Shown here: piece after piece, positions 1-10,079 of the stretch | How the letters are laid out: each line of letters begins with the position of its first letter | Numbering within the stretch: the stretch's first letter is position 1 | Origin: Adiantum capillus-veneris | Taxonomy: Eukaryota > Streptophyta > Polypodiopsida > Polypodiales > Pteridaceae | DNA: 60,000 nucleotides | Assembly (NCBI GenBank): GCA_014529385.2 | Contig: CM043958.1 | Coordinates: forward strand, 155,535,293 to 155,595,292 | Direction: 5' to 3' | Program-made: the position numbers and the translations under genes | The notes under the pieces: generated by a model | What the model saw: the letters and a program-made list of their open reading frames with translations, nothing else | Databases searched by the model: none | What the model was told of the DNA's origin: nothing

Positions 1-29
1 TTATAGCTAAAATAATCATTGTCACTTGA

Positions 30-1405
30 TTAACATAATTGACCATGTTCATAAAATTTGAGAGAGGAAGAGGGGGGAGACATAGATGAATGGATTACAC
101 GACCAAAAAACTTCATAACTGCTTCTTCCAAAAGATCCCTACATGAGGCATCATCCAATTCTAAGCCCATGGCTCTTAAATCAATAAAGAGAGAAATGGA
201 ATTGTCATTTGTGGATGCGTTGGCTTTATCATCTTTGAATTCGTCATCCTCTATCTCATCATCTTCATCATCATGATAATCATCCTCGCTAAGACTTGCC
301 ACCGCCGGACTTGATTCATTGACCTCCCTCTCCTCTGTCTCCACCATATCCAAAGTCGCAGGTGGAAGAGGGTCGAAGATGGTCTCCTCTTCATTAGTGG
401 AAAAAATGGTTCTCCCCCGAGGTGTTAGGGGAATTACGAACCAAAGTTTTGGTTGATGAATTGCCGGGATATAGATGATCTATAAAAGAGAAGTTCAAAA
501 CTTAGTAACATTGGTATAATTAATGCTACAAGCAAATAAGAATAAAAAATCTACATGCCACTTACTTGCTCACAATTACGCGGTAAAATTAAATTGTCAT
601 ACCTCCTGTTTGATGCACACTAGAGTCCACCATGTAGAGGCCATTCTCATGTCGTCCAGAGACATTTGCAAACCACTTGCACCAGAAGATGAAGGTATGA
701 AAGTTTCTAAAATTAACCTTTAGTATCCTTTCAATAGTTCCGCAATACCTGGCTTTATCACCGTCTGTGTCAAAGTTGCCCATGATGGCACAATCTATAG
801 TGATTCTACGCTCTTCAATGTGGCACGTACAAAAGTGACGACCCTTTGAACACATAGAGTTAAAGGGAATGCACTACAAAATAGGAAAATATCTTTTATG
901 AAATACAAATTAAAGATAACACACAAAAGAGTTTACAATATGGTTTAGGTATATGAGTACTCTACCTTCTTTGTTGCTAATGTCTTCTCGGTGCGCTTTT
1001 GCTTCGGTCATTATCTCATGAATCCACTCCGCACTAATGAGATCTGGGAAACATGCAAGTTGTCTAGGCACTGGGGGTGCCCTCCTTCCTCCATATGCTT
1101 GTTTCCATGCTTCTCTCTCTTGCAAACACCTTGCCTCTGCCACTGTCCCACAAGTCCACCCACTTGGTTAGAATCTTTGCATTGAGAATACAAAAGTTAT
1201 TGACCACTCGGGATAGATTCATATCCACGTTAAGTAGTTTTCCCTTTCCACTTGGTAAGTGTGAAGTCATCCTTGCATCTTCCTCGTCTGACCACATGCG
1301 AGGCATTGAAGGATCAACTTGTGCCAAATACTTTGATATGTAAACAAATGCCTCTTTCACGATCCACCCTTCGGCCATACAGAGAGGTAGGCTTAGAAAA
1401 TGCAA
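30..1405 (-). pseudogene. CACTA (En/Spm) TNP2-type transposase, C-terminal remnant
   Basis: Read on the minus strand from 1405 downward. About 910-1405 carries MAEGWIVKEAFVYISKYL, then WSDEEDARM and KGKLLNVDMNL..VVNNFCILN, which matches the layout of the DUF4218 end of plant CACTA transposases (PEGS-AEGY, then KGK and a V.N/HNC-type helix). At 589-855, GTIERILKVNF.....FIFWCKWF and GLYMVDSS resemble DUF4216, which follows DUF4218 in TNP2. From about 480 to 30 comes a PLTPRGRTIF stretch and a very acidic tail (DDYHDDEDDEIEDDEFKDD). The pieces lie in the expected order with gaps that could be introns or decay (stops at 483-588 and 856-909). The DDE core is not in the window. The family would act in the nucleus, cutting element ends. 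Family assignment is by motif order, not by search; a dead copy is most likely. Confidence 0.65.
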
Positions 1406-1754
1406 TTAATAAACATTCAAAAGTACTACAAAATGAAATACTCATAAAAAATTAAAAATCTTTATTAAAAAACTCAAAAGGCTAAGAAATGAAACAATTG
1501 ATTTCTAAGGGTAGAGGGGGTGGTTTGTACCCCCCCCTCCGACACCACTCCTCTCTCTCTCCCTACTCCATCTCAAACACAACAACAACACATACACACA
1601 CACACACAAACAAACACATAGGCATGTTTGAGTCGAGGAGGAGCTCGTCAAAGGGGGTTTTCCGCGCTCGTCATTGGAAGCTCAACCTAACCAGCTATGT
1701 GTATTTCCATGGTTTCTATATCATTATATCTCACTGGAAGGGTTGTTTTTCCTT
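1406..1754. other. Non-coding junction between CACTA remnant and gypsy remnant
   Basis: No convincing gene. It holds a G-run/C-run pair (GAGGGGGTGG near 1514 and a run of eight C at about 1530) and a (CA)n microsatellite at about 1591-1608. Homology to gypsy elements begins near 1755. Confidence 0.5.
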
Positions 1755-2069
1755 CTTCCCCTTTTTAATAGTATTGCAACATTGGATGTATGTGTAAATA
1801 CGTCTATGCCTACTCAATTTTGCAATGAGGATGACTATGACATAATTCCCATACAAATGATCTCAACCCTTCACATTGAAGACAAAATCCAAGACTCCAA
1901 GGACTTGATGAAGGCTCAACAAGTCTTTTCATACCTCTATTATGATGCAATAGATGAGTTAGAAGAACATTCAGCTACCTTAGATAATTTGGGGTCAGAA
2001 AAAGAACATGTGAGAGCTAAACTACTCATTAAAGGAGGGGAGGAAAAGTTTTATGGATTTCCAAACTAG
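1755..2069 (+). pseudogene. Gypsy protease-RT linker fragment
   Basis: The peptide ATLDVCVNTSMPTQFCNEDD followed by YDIIPIQM matches LATLDVCVNETTQTKFCDEN then GYDVVPYYML in the minus-strand element at about 37,300, and a third version (DVCV, then DGYDMVLYYM) at about 22,450. In those copies it follows the DSGAG protease. Here the protease side is gone and the segment begins about where the homology starts. After the stop at 2069, low-quality coding continues toward RT. Function unknown; the three-way conservation suggests it was once constrained. Confidence 0.6.
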
Positions 2070-2529
2070 AAACCGAGAAGATAGAAATGGTATAGAAGAA
2101 AAAGAGTCACGAGAAACTTGAAAACTAGACCTATGTCATCAACCTCCAGTAGAACACAGTTTCTAATGCAGAGAGATGCACACGATTGTGTCAAAGACAA
2201 AATCACTGGTAGATATCCTTTAAATAAAAAGCAAGAAATATAAAAAGTATTGAGAAAAACGAGAAAGGAAACTCAAGCAAAACCTAAATACCAAGACAAG
2301 GATCCAACCATGACAAGAGTTGAACAAAGAAAGAACTATCAAGAGTTGAAGAAAACTCTAAAGGAGATATACAACTGAAATGGAAACCACTGAGAAGAAG
2401 GTAAAGATGTAATGAGTGTTCCATCCCATTACAAGAAATATACTCTCCAAGAACGAAAAATCATAGTCGAACAACCTGTCAAGGGAACTACAAAAACAGG
2501 GCGAGTCCTACGAAGGACATGAAAATGCA

Positions 2530-3455
2530 AAAAAGATAGATCTGGCCAAACCAGGAGAAGACCCTAAACCTGCCTACATTGCAAACAAGCTGACTGAAGA
2601 AGAAGAATAGCTTTTGTTAAGCTTACTAAAAGAATATTGAGATGTCTTTGCTTGGTCTTATAAGGATCTCAAGGGTGTTGATCCAAATATTTGTCAACAT
2701 ACCATACCTATGAGCGACGATGCAAAACCAAGAAGACAAAGGCCATACACTTATAATGAGACATCCTCCAGAAGGATCAAAGAAGAGATAGAAAAGCTAA
2801 AGGAAGACGAATTCATTTACGAAATTGAACACACTGATTGGGTGTCTCCAATTGTGGTAGTACCCAAGAAAAATGGAAAATTAAGGGTATGTGTCAATCT
2901 CAAGAAAGTGAATGCAGCTACCATTAGAGACAACTTTCCTCTTCCAATCACTGAGCATGTTTTGGAACGAGTTGCAGGAAAATAAGCTTACAACTTTTTA
3001 TATGGCTTTTTGGGATACAATAAACTTTTGGTTGACCCCAAAGATCAACATTAAACTATCTTTGTAACTAAATGGGATATTTTTGCCTATCGGTTATGCC
3101 TTTTGGGTTAACTAATGCTCCTGCCACCTTTCAAATATTGATGATCCATGCTTTTAAAGAACGCCTTTGGAATTTCTTGGAAGTATATATGGACGATCTA
3201 TGTGTACATTCATCAATCCAGGCTGATCATTTTGAACACATCAAAAAGGTATTCAACAAATGTAGACTTTATAGGATTTGCAACCCTGAAAAGTGCACAT
3301 TTATGGGTAGACAAAGAAAAATTATTGGACATATAGTATCTAAAAATGACATAGCTACTGATATGGATAAACTTCATGTTATTGCAGATTTGCCTAGATC
3401 AACAATAGTCAAGGGGGTTCAAGCCTTCATGGGACATTGTGGATATTACAAATAA
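2530..3455 (+). pseudogene. Gypsy reverse transcriptase remnant
   Basis: Reverse transcriptase copies element RNA into DNA in the virus-like particle. The N-terminal part (2530-2985) shows DVFAWSYKDL, RRIKEEIEKLKEDEFIYEIE, WVSPIVVVPKKNGKLRVCV and NFPLPI. After a stop and frame change near 2985-3072 the palm follows: YNFLYGFLGYNKLLV, TIFVTKW, VMPFGLTNAPATFQ, the catalytic box FLEVYMDDLCVHS (near 3179-3205) and the thumb (HFEHIKKVF, CTFMGRQRKIIGHIVS, VKGVQAFMGHCGYYK). The YMDD aspartates are present. Internal stops make it non-functional as it stands. Confidence 0.9.
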
Positions 3456-3488
3456 TTTATTTACACGTATGCTATAATTGAAAAACCC

Positions 3489-4092
3489 ATGTATAGCTTG
3501 ATTACACACTTTGAATGGACTGATGCATGTGAAGAATCCTTCATGAAGCTTAAGCAAGCTCTCACTTCAGCTCCAATATTAAAAGCACTAGATTGGAATA
3601 AGATATTCCACATACATGTAGATGCGTCCAATTTTTCCATTGGGTGTATCCTAGCTCAACCAGGAGACAGAAAAATTAATTTTCCTATTTCTTATGCTAA
3701 CAGACAATCAAATATGGAAGAGAAAAACTATACAACCACCAAAAGAGAAGGATTAGGTATGATCTATGCCATGAGAAAGTATAGACATTACCTATTAGCT
3801 AGCAAATTTGTGATCTTTCTGGACCACCAAGTCTTATTGTACTTGGTCAACAAGCCATGCAACACAGGAAGAATCATAAGATGGTTCATTATTCTTTTGG
3901 AATTTGATTTCAGTGTAGTTGTGAAAAAGGGCACCACTCATCAAAGAGCAGATCATTTGTCAAGCATTGTTTCAAGAGAATCACCTAAACGAGTAGACAA
4001 TGATCTACCAGATGTGTATTTGTTCGTCGTGGTCAAAAAATATGGTATCATTGATGACCATAGCTCAAATGGATTCACAAATATCACTTCCT
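3489..4092 (+). pseudogene. Gypsy RNase H domain remnant
   Basis: Directly follows RT with one stop between. It starts FEWTDACEESFMKLKQALTSAP, the usual connection, then shows HVDASNFSIGCILAQ with the first catalytic Asp, ISYANRQSNMEEKNYTTTKREGLGMIYAMRKYRHYLL with the catalytic Glu, and VIFLDHQVLLYLVNK with a later Asp. It ends KKGTTHQRADHLSSI, the typical last motif. It would degrade the RNA strand of the RNA-DNA hybrid. This is one of the least damaged parts of copy A: it stays open to the stop near 4110. Confidence 0.88.
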
Positions 4093-4099
4093 ATTACAA

Positions 4100-5742
4100 T
4101 CAGATTAATTGAGCAATCCGTTATGTATCAATTATTCGCTAGAAGGTTGTACAAAATAAATCAGGATGGAATATTGATTTTGTGCATTAATCCTGCAGAG
4201 AAAACCCAATACCTAAGTCAAGCACATATTACCGTAGTAGGACTTCACTTTGCAAAGACCAAAATATGCAATGGATTTTGAGACTTGGAGTATTTTGGCC
4301 AACTATGAGGAGTGATGTTCATTCTTTTGTAAAACAATGTCCTCAATGTAAAAAACAAAACACCCATACCTCATGTGACATTGTTCCAAATATCACTTGC
4401 TCCTAAGTGGAGTAACTATCTAGTTACTTACTTATCAAGCCGAACATTTCCTAAGGATATGAGTAAACACCGTCAACGAGCAATTGGAACAGAAGCAAGA
4501 GACTATGCTCTTATTGGAAACCAATTGATTGGAGAGGTAAAGATCAACATCTGCATCTTTGTGGAAATGAAGACAAATATGTACCCATTATAGAACAAGC
4601 ACATGCTGGATTAGATGGAGGTCACTTCTCTAGTGAGACCATCGCACGAGCAATCTTAATGGCAGGCATATGGTGACCAACACTTTTTTCAGATGCCAAG
4701 GAATATGTTCAAAGGTGCAATGCATGTCAACAAGAAAAACTTCCAATTCCTGTAGATAGCATGCCTTTAAGACCAATGATGGGGGCAAGAGCTTTTGCAA
4801 AATGGGGTATAGACTTTGTTGGGCAAATTCAGACACCTGCTTATAGAACCCATGTCAATATATCATTGTAGCTACAGACTATTTGACCAAGTGAGCAGAG
4901 GCTAAAGCAACTCAATGATGCCAGAACCATAGCCGCATTCTTATATGAGAATGTGTTCACAAGATATGGACTGCCGATAGAAATTTTCTGTGATAGGGGA
5001 ACTCATTTCCTCAATTGGGTAACTGAGTATTTTCTTAATGAATTTATGGTCATCCATAAAAAATTAGCTCCCTATCACCCATAAGAAAATGGACAAGCTG
5101 AGCATACAAATAAAATTATTAGCTCCGTATTGATTAAAGTGGTTAGTTCAGGACAGATAGATTGGGAAATGAATCTCCATGCCACTCAATGGGGTTATTG
5201 AGTTTCATTCAAGACAGCTTTAAATGCTACACCCTTTAACCTTGTTTATGGTCTTGATGCCATACTGCCAATAGAATTTCTATTGCTGACACTAAGGGTA
5301 GCTAAGGATCTTGAGTAGATTGGACATGAATTTTCAGAGAGACTTGAAGATTTAGAAAATCTTGATGAGCAAAGGCTAACAGTTGTAGCTCACATCTATG
5401 CACAAAAGAGAAAACAAAAACAGTTTTTTGATTCCCATCTAGTTACAAAAATCTTCAAAAAAGGGGACTTAGTTTTAGTCTATTACCTTAAGCAACACAT
5501 TCCCAAGTTTAAGAAAAAGAAAAATGGACCATTTATCATTGAAGACGTATCTCCAAGTGGAGCAGTTAAGTTGTCCATCCTCAATGGTGAACCAATGGCT
5601 AATTGGATTAGTGGATGCCGCTTAAAGAAGTACAATTTGCCACTAACCAATGAATTGCTAGAAAAGATGCATGCAATAAAGCAAAGAAAGATAAAACAAC
5701 AACAGAGTATTGATGAAGCCCAAGAGGAAGCTTGGCTTTGAG
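4100..5742 (+). pseudogene. Gypsy integrase remnant
   Basis: Integrase joins element DNA to the chromosome. The zinc-binding HHCC module is visible near 4590-4740 (EQAHAGLDGGHFSSETIARA, then RCNACQQEKLPI). The core follows with its DDE triad in recognisable contexts: KWGIDFVGQIQT (about 4800), EIFCDRGTHFLN (about 4980) and ENGQAEHTNKII (about 5090). Then come TPFNLVYGLDAILPIEF and the C-terminal strand-rich part (KKGDLVLVYYLKQ, KNGPFIIEDVSPSGAVKLS). No chromodomain is seen. It is broken by at least six stops (for example near 4674, 4868, 5083, 5200 and 5317). It ends in a basic helix (MHAIKQRKIKQQQ) before a stop at about 5740. Confidence 0.88.
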
Positions 5743-5778
5743 TACTCAAAAGAAAAGCTGCTCTCAAAAATAAAAAAA

Positions 5779-6245
5779 TACCTATTCCCATCAACACTTT
5801 GGAACTAGATGACTGAATATGGGAATTACAGAAAGATGCAGTGTCAATAGATGATGAATGGTTAGATGGAATGGACCTTCGCATCAAAGTACAGCTGAAC
5901 AATCATAGCACAAATGCATTGGTTGATATAGAAGCTCAAATAAATGCAGTCAGTTATTCCACGTACAAAAAAGAAACAAGACAGTCTTTGATAGCAGGAA
6001 TATCAACTATTAAAGGATGCAAGAAGAACCCAAAATCGACATTCAGAGTAGTCAACTTAAATGTGATAGTACATGGATGTTCATCCCCTCATCAATTTGT
6101 ATGCTTACTAGATAAAACATGAATGAAACAATGATTCTTGGAATCTCATGGATGCGGACGTACAAGGTAGTACCAGATTGGGATACCAATCAACTCAGGC
6201 TATCAATTACTAAAGGCGGACAACTCATTGTTCTAATTGAACCAA
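5779..6245 (+). pseudogene. Second retropepsin-like domain, 3' of integrase
   Basis: After integrase, the sequence reads DLRIKVQLNNHSTNALVDIE then AQINAVSYSTYKK. This looks like the start of a retropepsin-type fold, with DIEA where D-T/S-G-A would sit. It ends in MNETMILGISWMRTYKVVPD then WDTNQLRL, the usual closing hairpin of plant retropepsins (I-L-G-x-x-W-L). A frame change occurs near 6121. The minus-strand element has the equivalent at 36,205-36,960 (FMAEIDTNSMTNVMSYGMWL; LILSKPWAQVFENNP). The catalytic G is absent in both, so protease activity is doubtful; a structural or binding role is possible. The standard protease (DSGAG) is a separate domain in this family. Confidence 0.6.
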
Positions 6246-6349
6246 GTAAGGAGGAATAGAAAGGATGTTACCAGCAAATCAAACCACAAAGCAATCAATC
6301 TTCTCCATCTTATAGACAAGCAAATGCTACAAGTAGCATGCAAGGAGTC

Positions 6350-6934
6350 AGGAAAATTTAGGTACCAAAAGCACAGCTTAAAGGCAAGCCGATTCAAATT
6401 TGGGTGCCTAAAATATATCTACTGTACCAAAGATGGTTCCAAGGTTCAAAACACAAAGAGGACAATTTTCGAATAGAGAACCTAAAACAAATTTGGAAGA
6501 AAAAGGAGCACTTATCTTATTTGCAAACTGTAAAACCAATAAAGCAATGGAGAGTTAAGTCTCAAAAGACTCAACCACAACATTATGATCAAAGCAAACC
6601 AAGATACCAACGGCGGTTAAAAGCTCAACAACAACCATTAGTGATACCGATCACTCTAGAAATCAGTGTGCCAAAGCATCCTGATGGTACAATCAAGAAA
6701 AGAGCACACAAGCTACAAGATTTTCTCTTTGAGAGACATCAAAAGAAAAACTCGACATCAGAAACCCTTGAGTTAATTGCTCAAGACCCAACTCTTGCAC
6801 ATCAAACTGGTTCAAATTGCACTGATCTTCAAAGCATGGTAGAGCCAATCAGGGCTATGCATAGACACGATTGTTCAACCCAAACACATAGTCGTCCCGG
6901 AGTATGCCATCTAGGAGGTATGGAAGGGAACTAA
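6350..6934 (+). pseudogene. W-V-P-K basic 3' region of gypsy copy A
   Basis: The frame at about 6360-6560 reads VPKAQLKGKPIQIWVPK, LLYQRWFQGSKHKEDN, ENLKQIWKKK and IKQWRVKSQ. It is rich in K, Q and W. The motif (W-V-P-K ... Y-Q ... Q-G) recurs as several repeats in the minus-strand element at 35,464-36,195, so this is the same 3' product. The ORF continues with SVPKHPDGTIKKRAHKLQDFL and ends at 6934, about 17 bases before the polypurine tract. Function unknown; the basic, aromatic repeats suggest nucleic-acid or coat binding (inference). A second copy lies at 20,100-20,700. Confidence 0.55.
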
Positions 6935-6950
6935 GTAATTAAGGACAATG

Positions 6951-6972
6951 TTTGAAGAGGGAGGAAAAAGTT
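6951..6972 (+). other. Polypurine tract of gypsy copy A
   Basis: GAAGAGGGAGGAAAAAG lies just after the last coding stretch and just before a TG-starting block (TGATGTTAACATG). This is the expected site for plus-strand priming next to a 3' LTR. The same tract is kept at 20,730-20,746. Confidence 0.65.
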
Positions 6973-8450
6973 TGATGTTAACATGTGTTTTTTTGCAAAA
7001 TTACCTAATAATGTCCTTAACAAGTCATCAATAGGGGAAATTTAACTGATAACATTTCCATGATGAGTGTAAATAGTGTATATACTATGAGAAAATCGTC
7101 AAAAAATGGTATTTTTTTGTTATTTTTCTACATTTTTCTTGATATTGGGACTTAAAAATGGAGAAATCCACCAAAAAACAATAAAGTTGTGCTTTTTAAT
7201 GGATTTTCTTAATTATTGGATTTTCACTTTTCTTTTTTAGCGCATTTTGTTTATTTTCTTTGATTTTTCAAGAATTAGGTCAAAAATTAATAATAGATAG
7301 CCAATGAGCTTAGATGGCAAAAGTGAAGATATGTTGATGATTAGAAGGACAAGACAGACAGGCACAAAAAAATTCAATCAAATTGGCAGATGGAAGCGAG
7401 AAGCCTAAATTAGGCGGCCAAGGCCTGCTTTTGCAAATTCTTGCAGAATGAGCCACCGGAATCTGATTGAGGAAATTTTTGAGTATAACATAGATTTCAC
7501 GGCCTAGTAGGATTAACAAGGAAATCTGGCGAAAAATGGTTTGGGAAGTCCGAGTATAGATATCCAAGGTAGTCTAAAATCACCTCATTTCCACTAGTCG
7601 CCCTTGGAGAAAAGAGCTTTCGACCTTCTTCGCACGCAAATTTTTGGAGTCCACAATCACCCGTTTACAGCATTGTTTCACACGAGACATGAGGGTTAAG
7701 TTCTATGCTTATCAATGATCACTTTTATATGGCCGGTAGTAAGTCTAAGCTCAAGGAAAAAATCCTAGAATTCCAAGAAGTGCACAAAGTACTATGGCCA
7801 AAAATTGACTGTAGCGGCCTATCAGCTCAACCAAATCGGATGAGAATTGAAATGTAGCATGCCTCTATATAATAGAACACTTTTATATTACCAGATGACC
7901 ATTCAACAGGGGTCGAGGGGGTCCCAAGTAGAAAAGCTAGGCTTTTGCCAGATGCCAGAATTGGATTCTGACTTCACAGACAGCTTATAGACTGGGTCTA
8001 TACACAATGTACATGGATGGTTTCATGAAAATAGTCAAGACAAGCTCCCAAAAAGCAGAGTATAGCTCGAAAGCTACAAAGCGTCAAATTTGACATACGG
8101 ATTCAAACTAACTCCAAATGGACCAAAACTGGATGGGTAGCTTCAGGACTATGTAACGAACAAGTCCATAGCCTCAAAAGTGACTAACCAATTCCATAGG
8201 CCATGAAGTCACAAAAATTGGTGATTTCAACGTCGACAAAGCACGAAGTGATGCCGACAAGAGAAAACTTTACCAAATTCAATTTAGGACTTGTTTTAGG
8301 TGTATTGAATATGTTTAGGTAAAAATTGTCAAGTTTAGCAAAAAAAAATGACTGCTTAAATAATTGCAATTATTTACTTTTGTACTTTTTTGGCTTGAAA
8401 ATGGTACCTTCACTTCATCTGTCACTTGTACACATTTATTACATGTCACA
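6973..8450 (+). repeat. LTR-like 3' block of gypsy copy A (duplicated at 20,749-22,218)
   Basis: A non-coding block that starts with TG after the polypurine tract and is repeated downstream after the same tract. Shared landmarks include a GGGGTCxAGGGGGTCCCAAGTAG string (7911 and 21,670) and the palindrome near 8357 and 22,125. Homology stops together at 8450 and 22,218. The exact 3' end of the LTR is not visible; the last part probably belongs to a leader, since palindrome-bearing repeats start at 8357. Small ORFs here are not convincing. Confidence 0.6.
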
Positions 8451-8945
8451 TTTCAAGTATGAGCCAAAATGATCATGAAAAACTTGAAAATTGTCAAAAA
8501 ACGCAAAGGAGTCCTTCCAATCTAAATTTTGAGTTATTTGTCACATTTTTTGATCCAAATCAAATACAGAGGACAGGGTCTACATCAAGCCTAGAACCAA
8601 CTTGGACCCAAAAATGATCATTTTGATGAAAACGTTAATAATCGTGATTATTTACTTTCTTGCCAAAATGGGGAAAATTGCAACTTTGACCCTATGAGAC
8701 CAAATCACATGGTGTCCCAAGTCCACTGACCAAAGTTGAACTAATTTGGATTCAAAAAACTCAAAATGCCTTTATATCTACTGTTTCCGAAACTGAAAGC
8801 CTAAATCTAGCACCATTTCCACCCAGTATACTCAAATGAGGCCACACTTCACTCAGAGCACCTAATTTTCAAGCCTATCATGTCAAAATTGTAAAAAGTT
8901 GGAAAAAATCCCTAACTGTATATAATCGTGATTATTTACTTTTGA
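8357..8945 (+). repeat. Leader repeats with AATAATCGTGATTATT palindromes
   Basis: Three palindromic AT-rich motifs, each followed by TTACTTT, lie about 280 bp apart: AAATAATTGCAATTATTT (8357), AATAATCGTGATTATT (about 8637) and ATAATCGTGATTATT (about 8922). Further copies lie at 13,361 and 22,125. The spacing suggests an old ~280-bp tandem repeat of a retroelement leader. No coding potential seen. Confidence 0.55.
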
Positions 8946-9030
8946 TGCAAATTTTTACTTGAACTATATGAATTTGATCTTTACATGTTTTTATGCATCT
9001 ATGCATGCTCCAAAATTGATTTGAAGGAAA

Positions 9031-9985
9031 TTGGACTCAATTTGTCAGCAATTCAGACTCAAGGGCATTTTAGAGCAGAATTTGTATAATTTTCTAACTT
9101 TGGCACTGTATTCACTTAACAGAAGCAATCCGAGCTACCGAGAAGGCCAAAAGAAGGGTGTCCTAGAAGGAGAAGTTGCAAGAGCTGCCACCCTACCAAC
9201 TAGACCCAAGTTCAGTAGAGACGGCCAAGGCAACATACTTGTCAAGAGAACAACTTGAGAAAAATAATACAACAATTTTCACTGGCAGGTTCAAGAGTGA
9301 AGAAGGACACCAAATAGAGCTGCAACTGCTACCCAAAGAGATATATGATGTAACTGCCAAGCCAGACACAAGGGAAGCTAACAGAAGACTGGGCCTCAGG
9401 GAATTCTACGACCAGGAACCATGCGGAGTAGATTTCCAGAAAGCCTATGAGCTATTGTCTACAATTAAAGAGGATGGATCAGCCCAAATTATTGACCAAC
9501 AAGGGCAGAAAGTTGAAGTGGTAATCACAAAGGAAATTATGGTACAGGCCTTGAAGTTACCGACTGAAGGGATGACAATGCGGGCCCAAGACAGAAAGAC
9601 AGTAGGCACATTCACCAAGGAGATTGCTGCTACAACTTTTTGTGACCTCATCCAAAGGCAAGTGGAAGAGCCAGCACGTCTGTACCATTAGCACTTCCAC
9701 TTCTTAGCAAAGAGACCGCCACGGTACACCACACCAAATCTTGCAGTTGCGACTACCTTCACCCAAGTGTTGAAGTCAACAAGTAGGCAACCAATTGATC
9801 ATGCATAGTATGTGCTAACAACGTTGAAGGGAACCAAGAAAGAAGGTAAAATCACCTATCTAGGCGTTCCTGAAGTACTGACGAGAATAGCATATCATGC
9901 TATTGGCATGGCCGACAATTTGCCACAGTCCTAGATCAAAACACATGGATTGTGTCTGCATAACCTTCTCTAAGAACTAGCATTC
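9031..9985 (+). pseudogene. Gag-like N-terminal region of an RT-less retroelement
   Basis: The longest clean frame is 9176-9691: YLSREQLEKNNTTIFTGRFK, REFYDQEPCGVDFQKAYELL, IDQQGQKVEVVITKEIMVQA, TFTKEIAATTFCDLIQRQVE. After the stop at 9691 the frame stays readable (HFLAKRPPRYTTPNLAVATT, YLGVPEVLTRIAYHAIGMAD) to about 9985. A mixed, helix-rich start before a coiled-coil and basic region is the layout of plant retrotransposon gag proteins. I do not recognise the family, and no zinc knuckle or protease is visible. It follows the palindromic leader repeats, which fits the start of an element body. Confidence 0.4.
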
Positions 9986-10079
9986 ATCAAAGCAAGTTTA
10001 TAAATCTGATGAAGAATTGGCCAAGAGCTCCCACGAAGCTCATAGCACTGAGAGCTTGGATAATGAAGAGAGAAGGGCC

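Larger units (their letters stand above)
1755..6972 (+). mobile_element. Ty3/gypsy (Tat/Athila-like) retrotransposon remnant, copy A
   Basis: A 5'-truncated gypsy internal region. In order it holds a protease-RT linker, RT, RNase H, integrase, a second retropepsin-like domain, a W-V-P-K region and a polypurine tract. The order RT-RNase H-IN defines Ty3/gypsy. The approach to RT (LLKEY.DVFAWSYKDLKGVDP, then IKEEIEKLKEDEFI, PIVVVPKKNGKLRVCV) is the Tat/Athila style. Gag, the first protease and the 5' LTR are missing; homology starts abruptly near 1755. Many stops and frameshifts show it is dead. The same family appears again at 19,805-22,218 (3' part), 22,219-23,460 (protease) and 32,955-43,562 (RT-less). 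Confidence 0.85.

Noticed and set aside
868-890. CACTACAAAA as a CACTA terminus
   Set aside because: It lies within the transposase remnant between two coding pieces, with no partner end or duplication.
5483-5902. 139-codon minus-strand ORF
   Set aside because: It is the shadow of the integrase C-terminal region on the plus strand.
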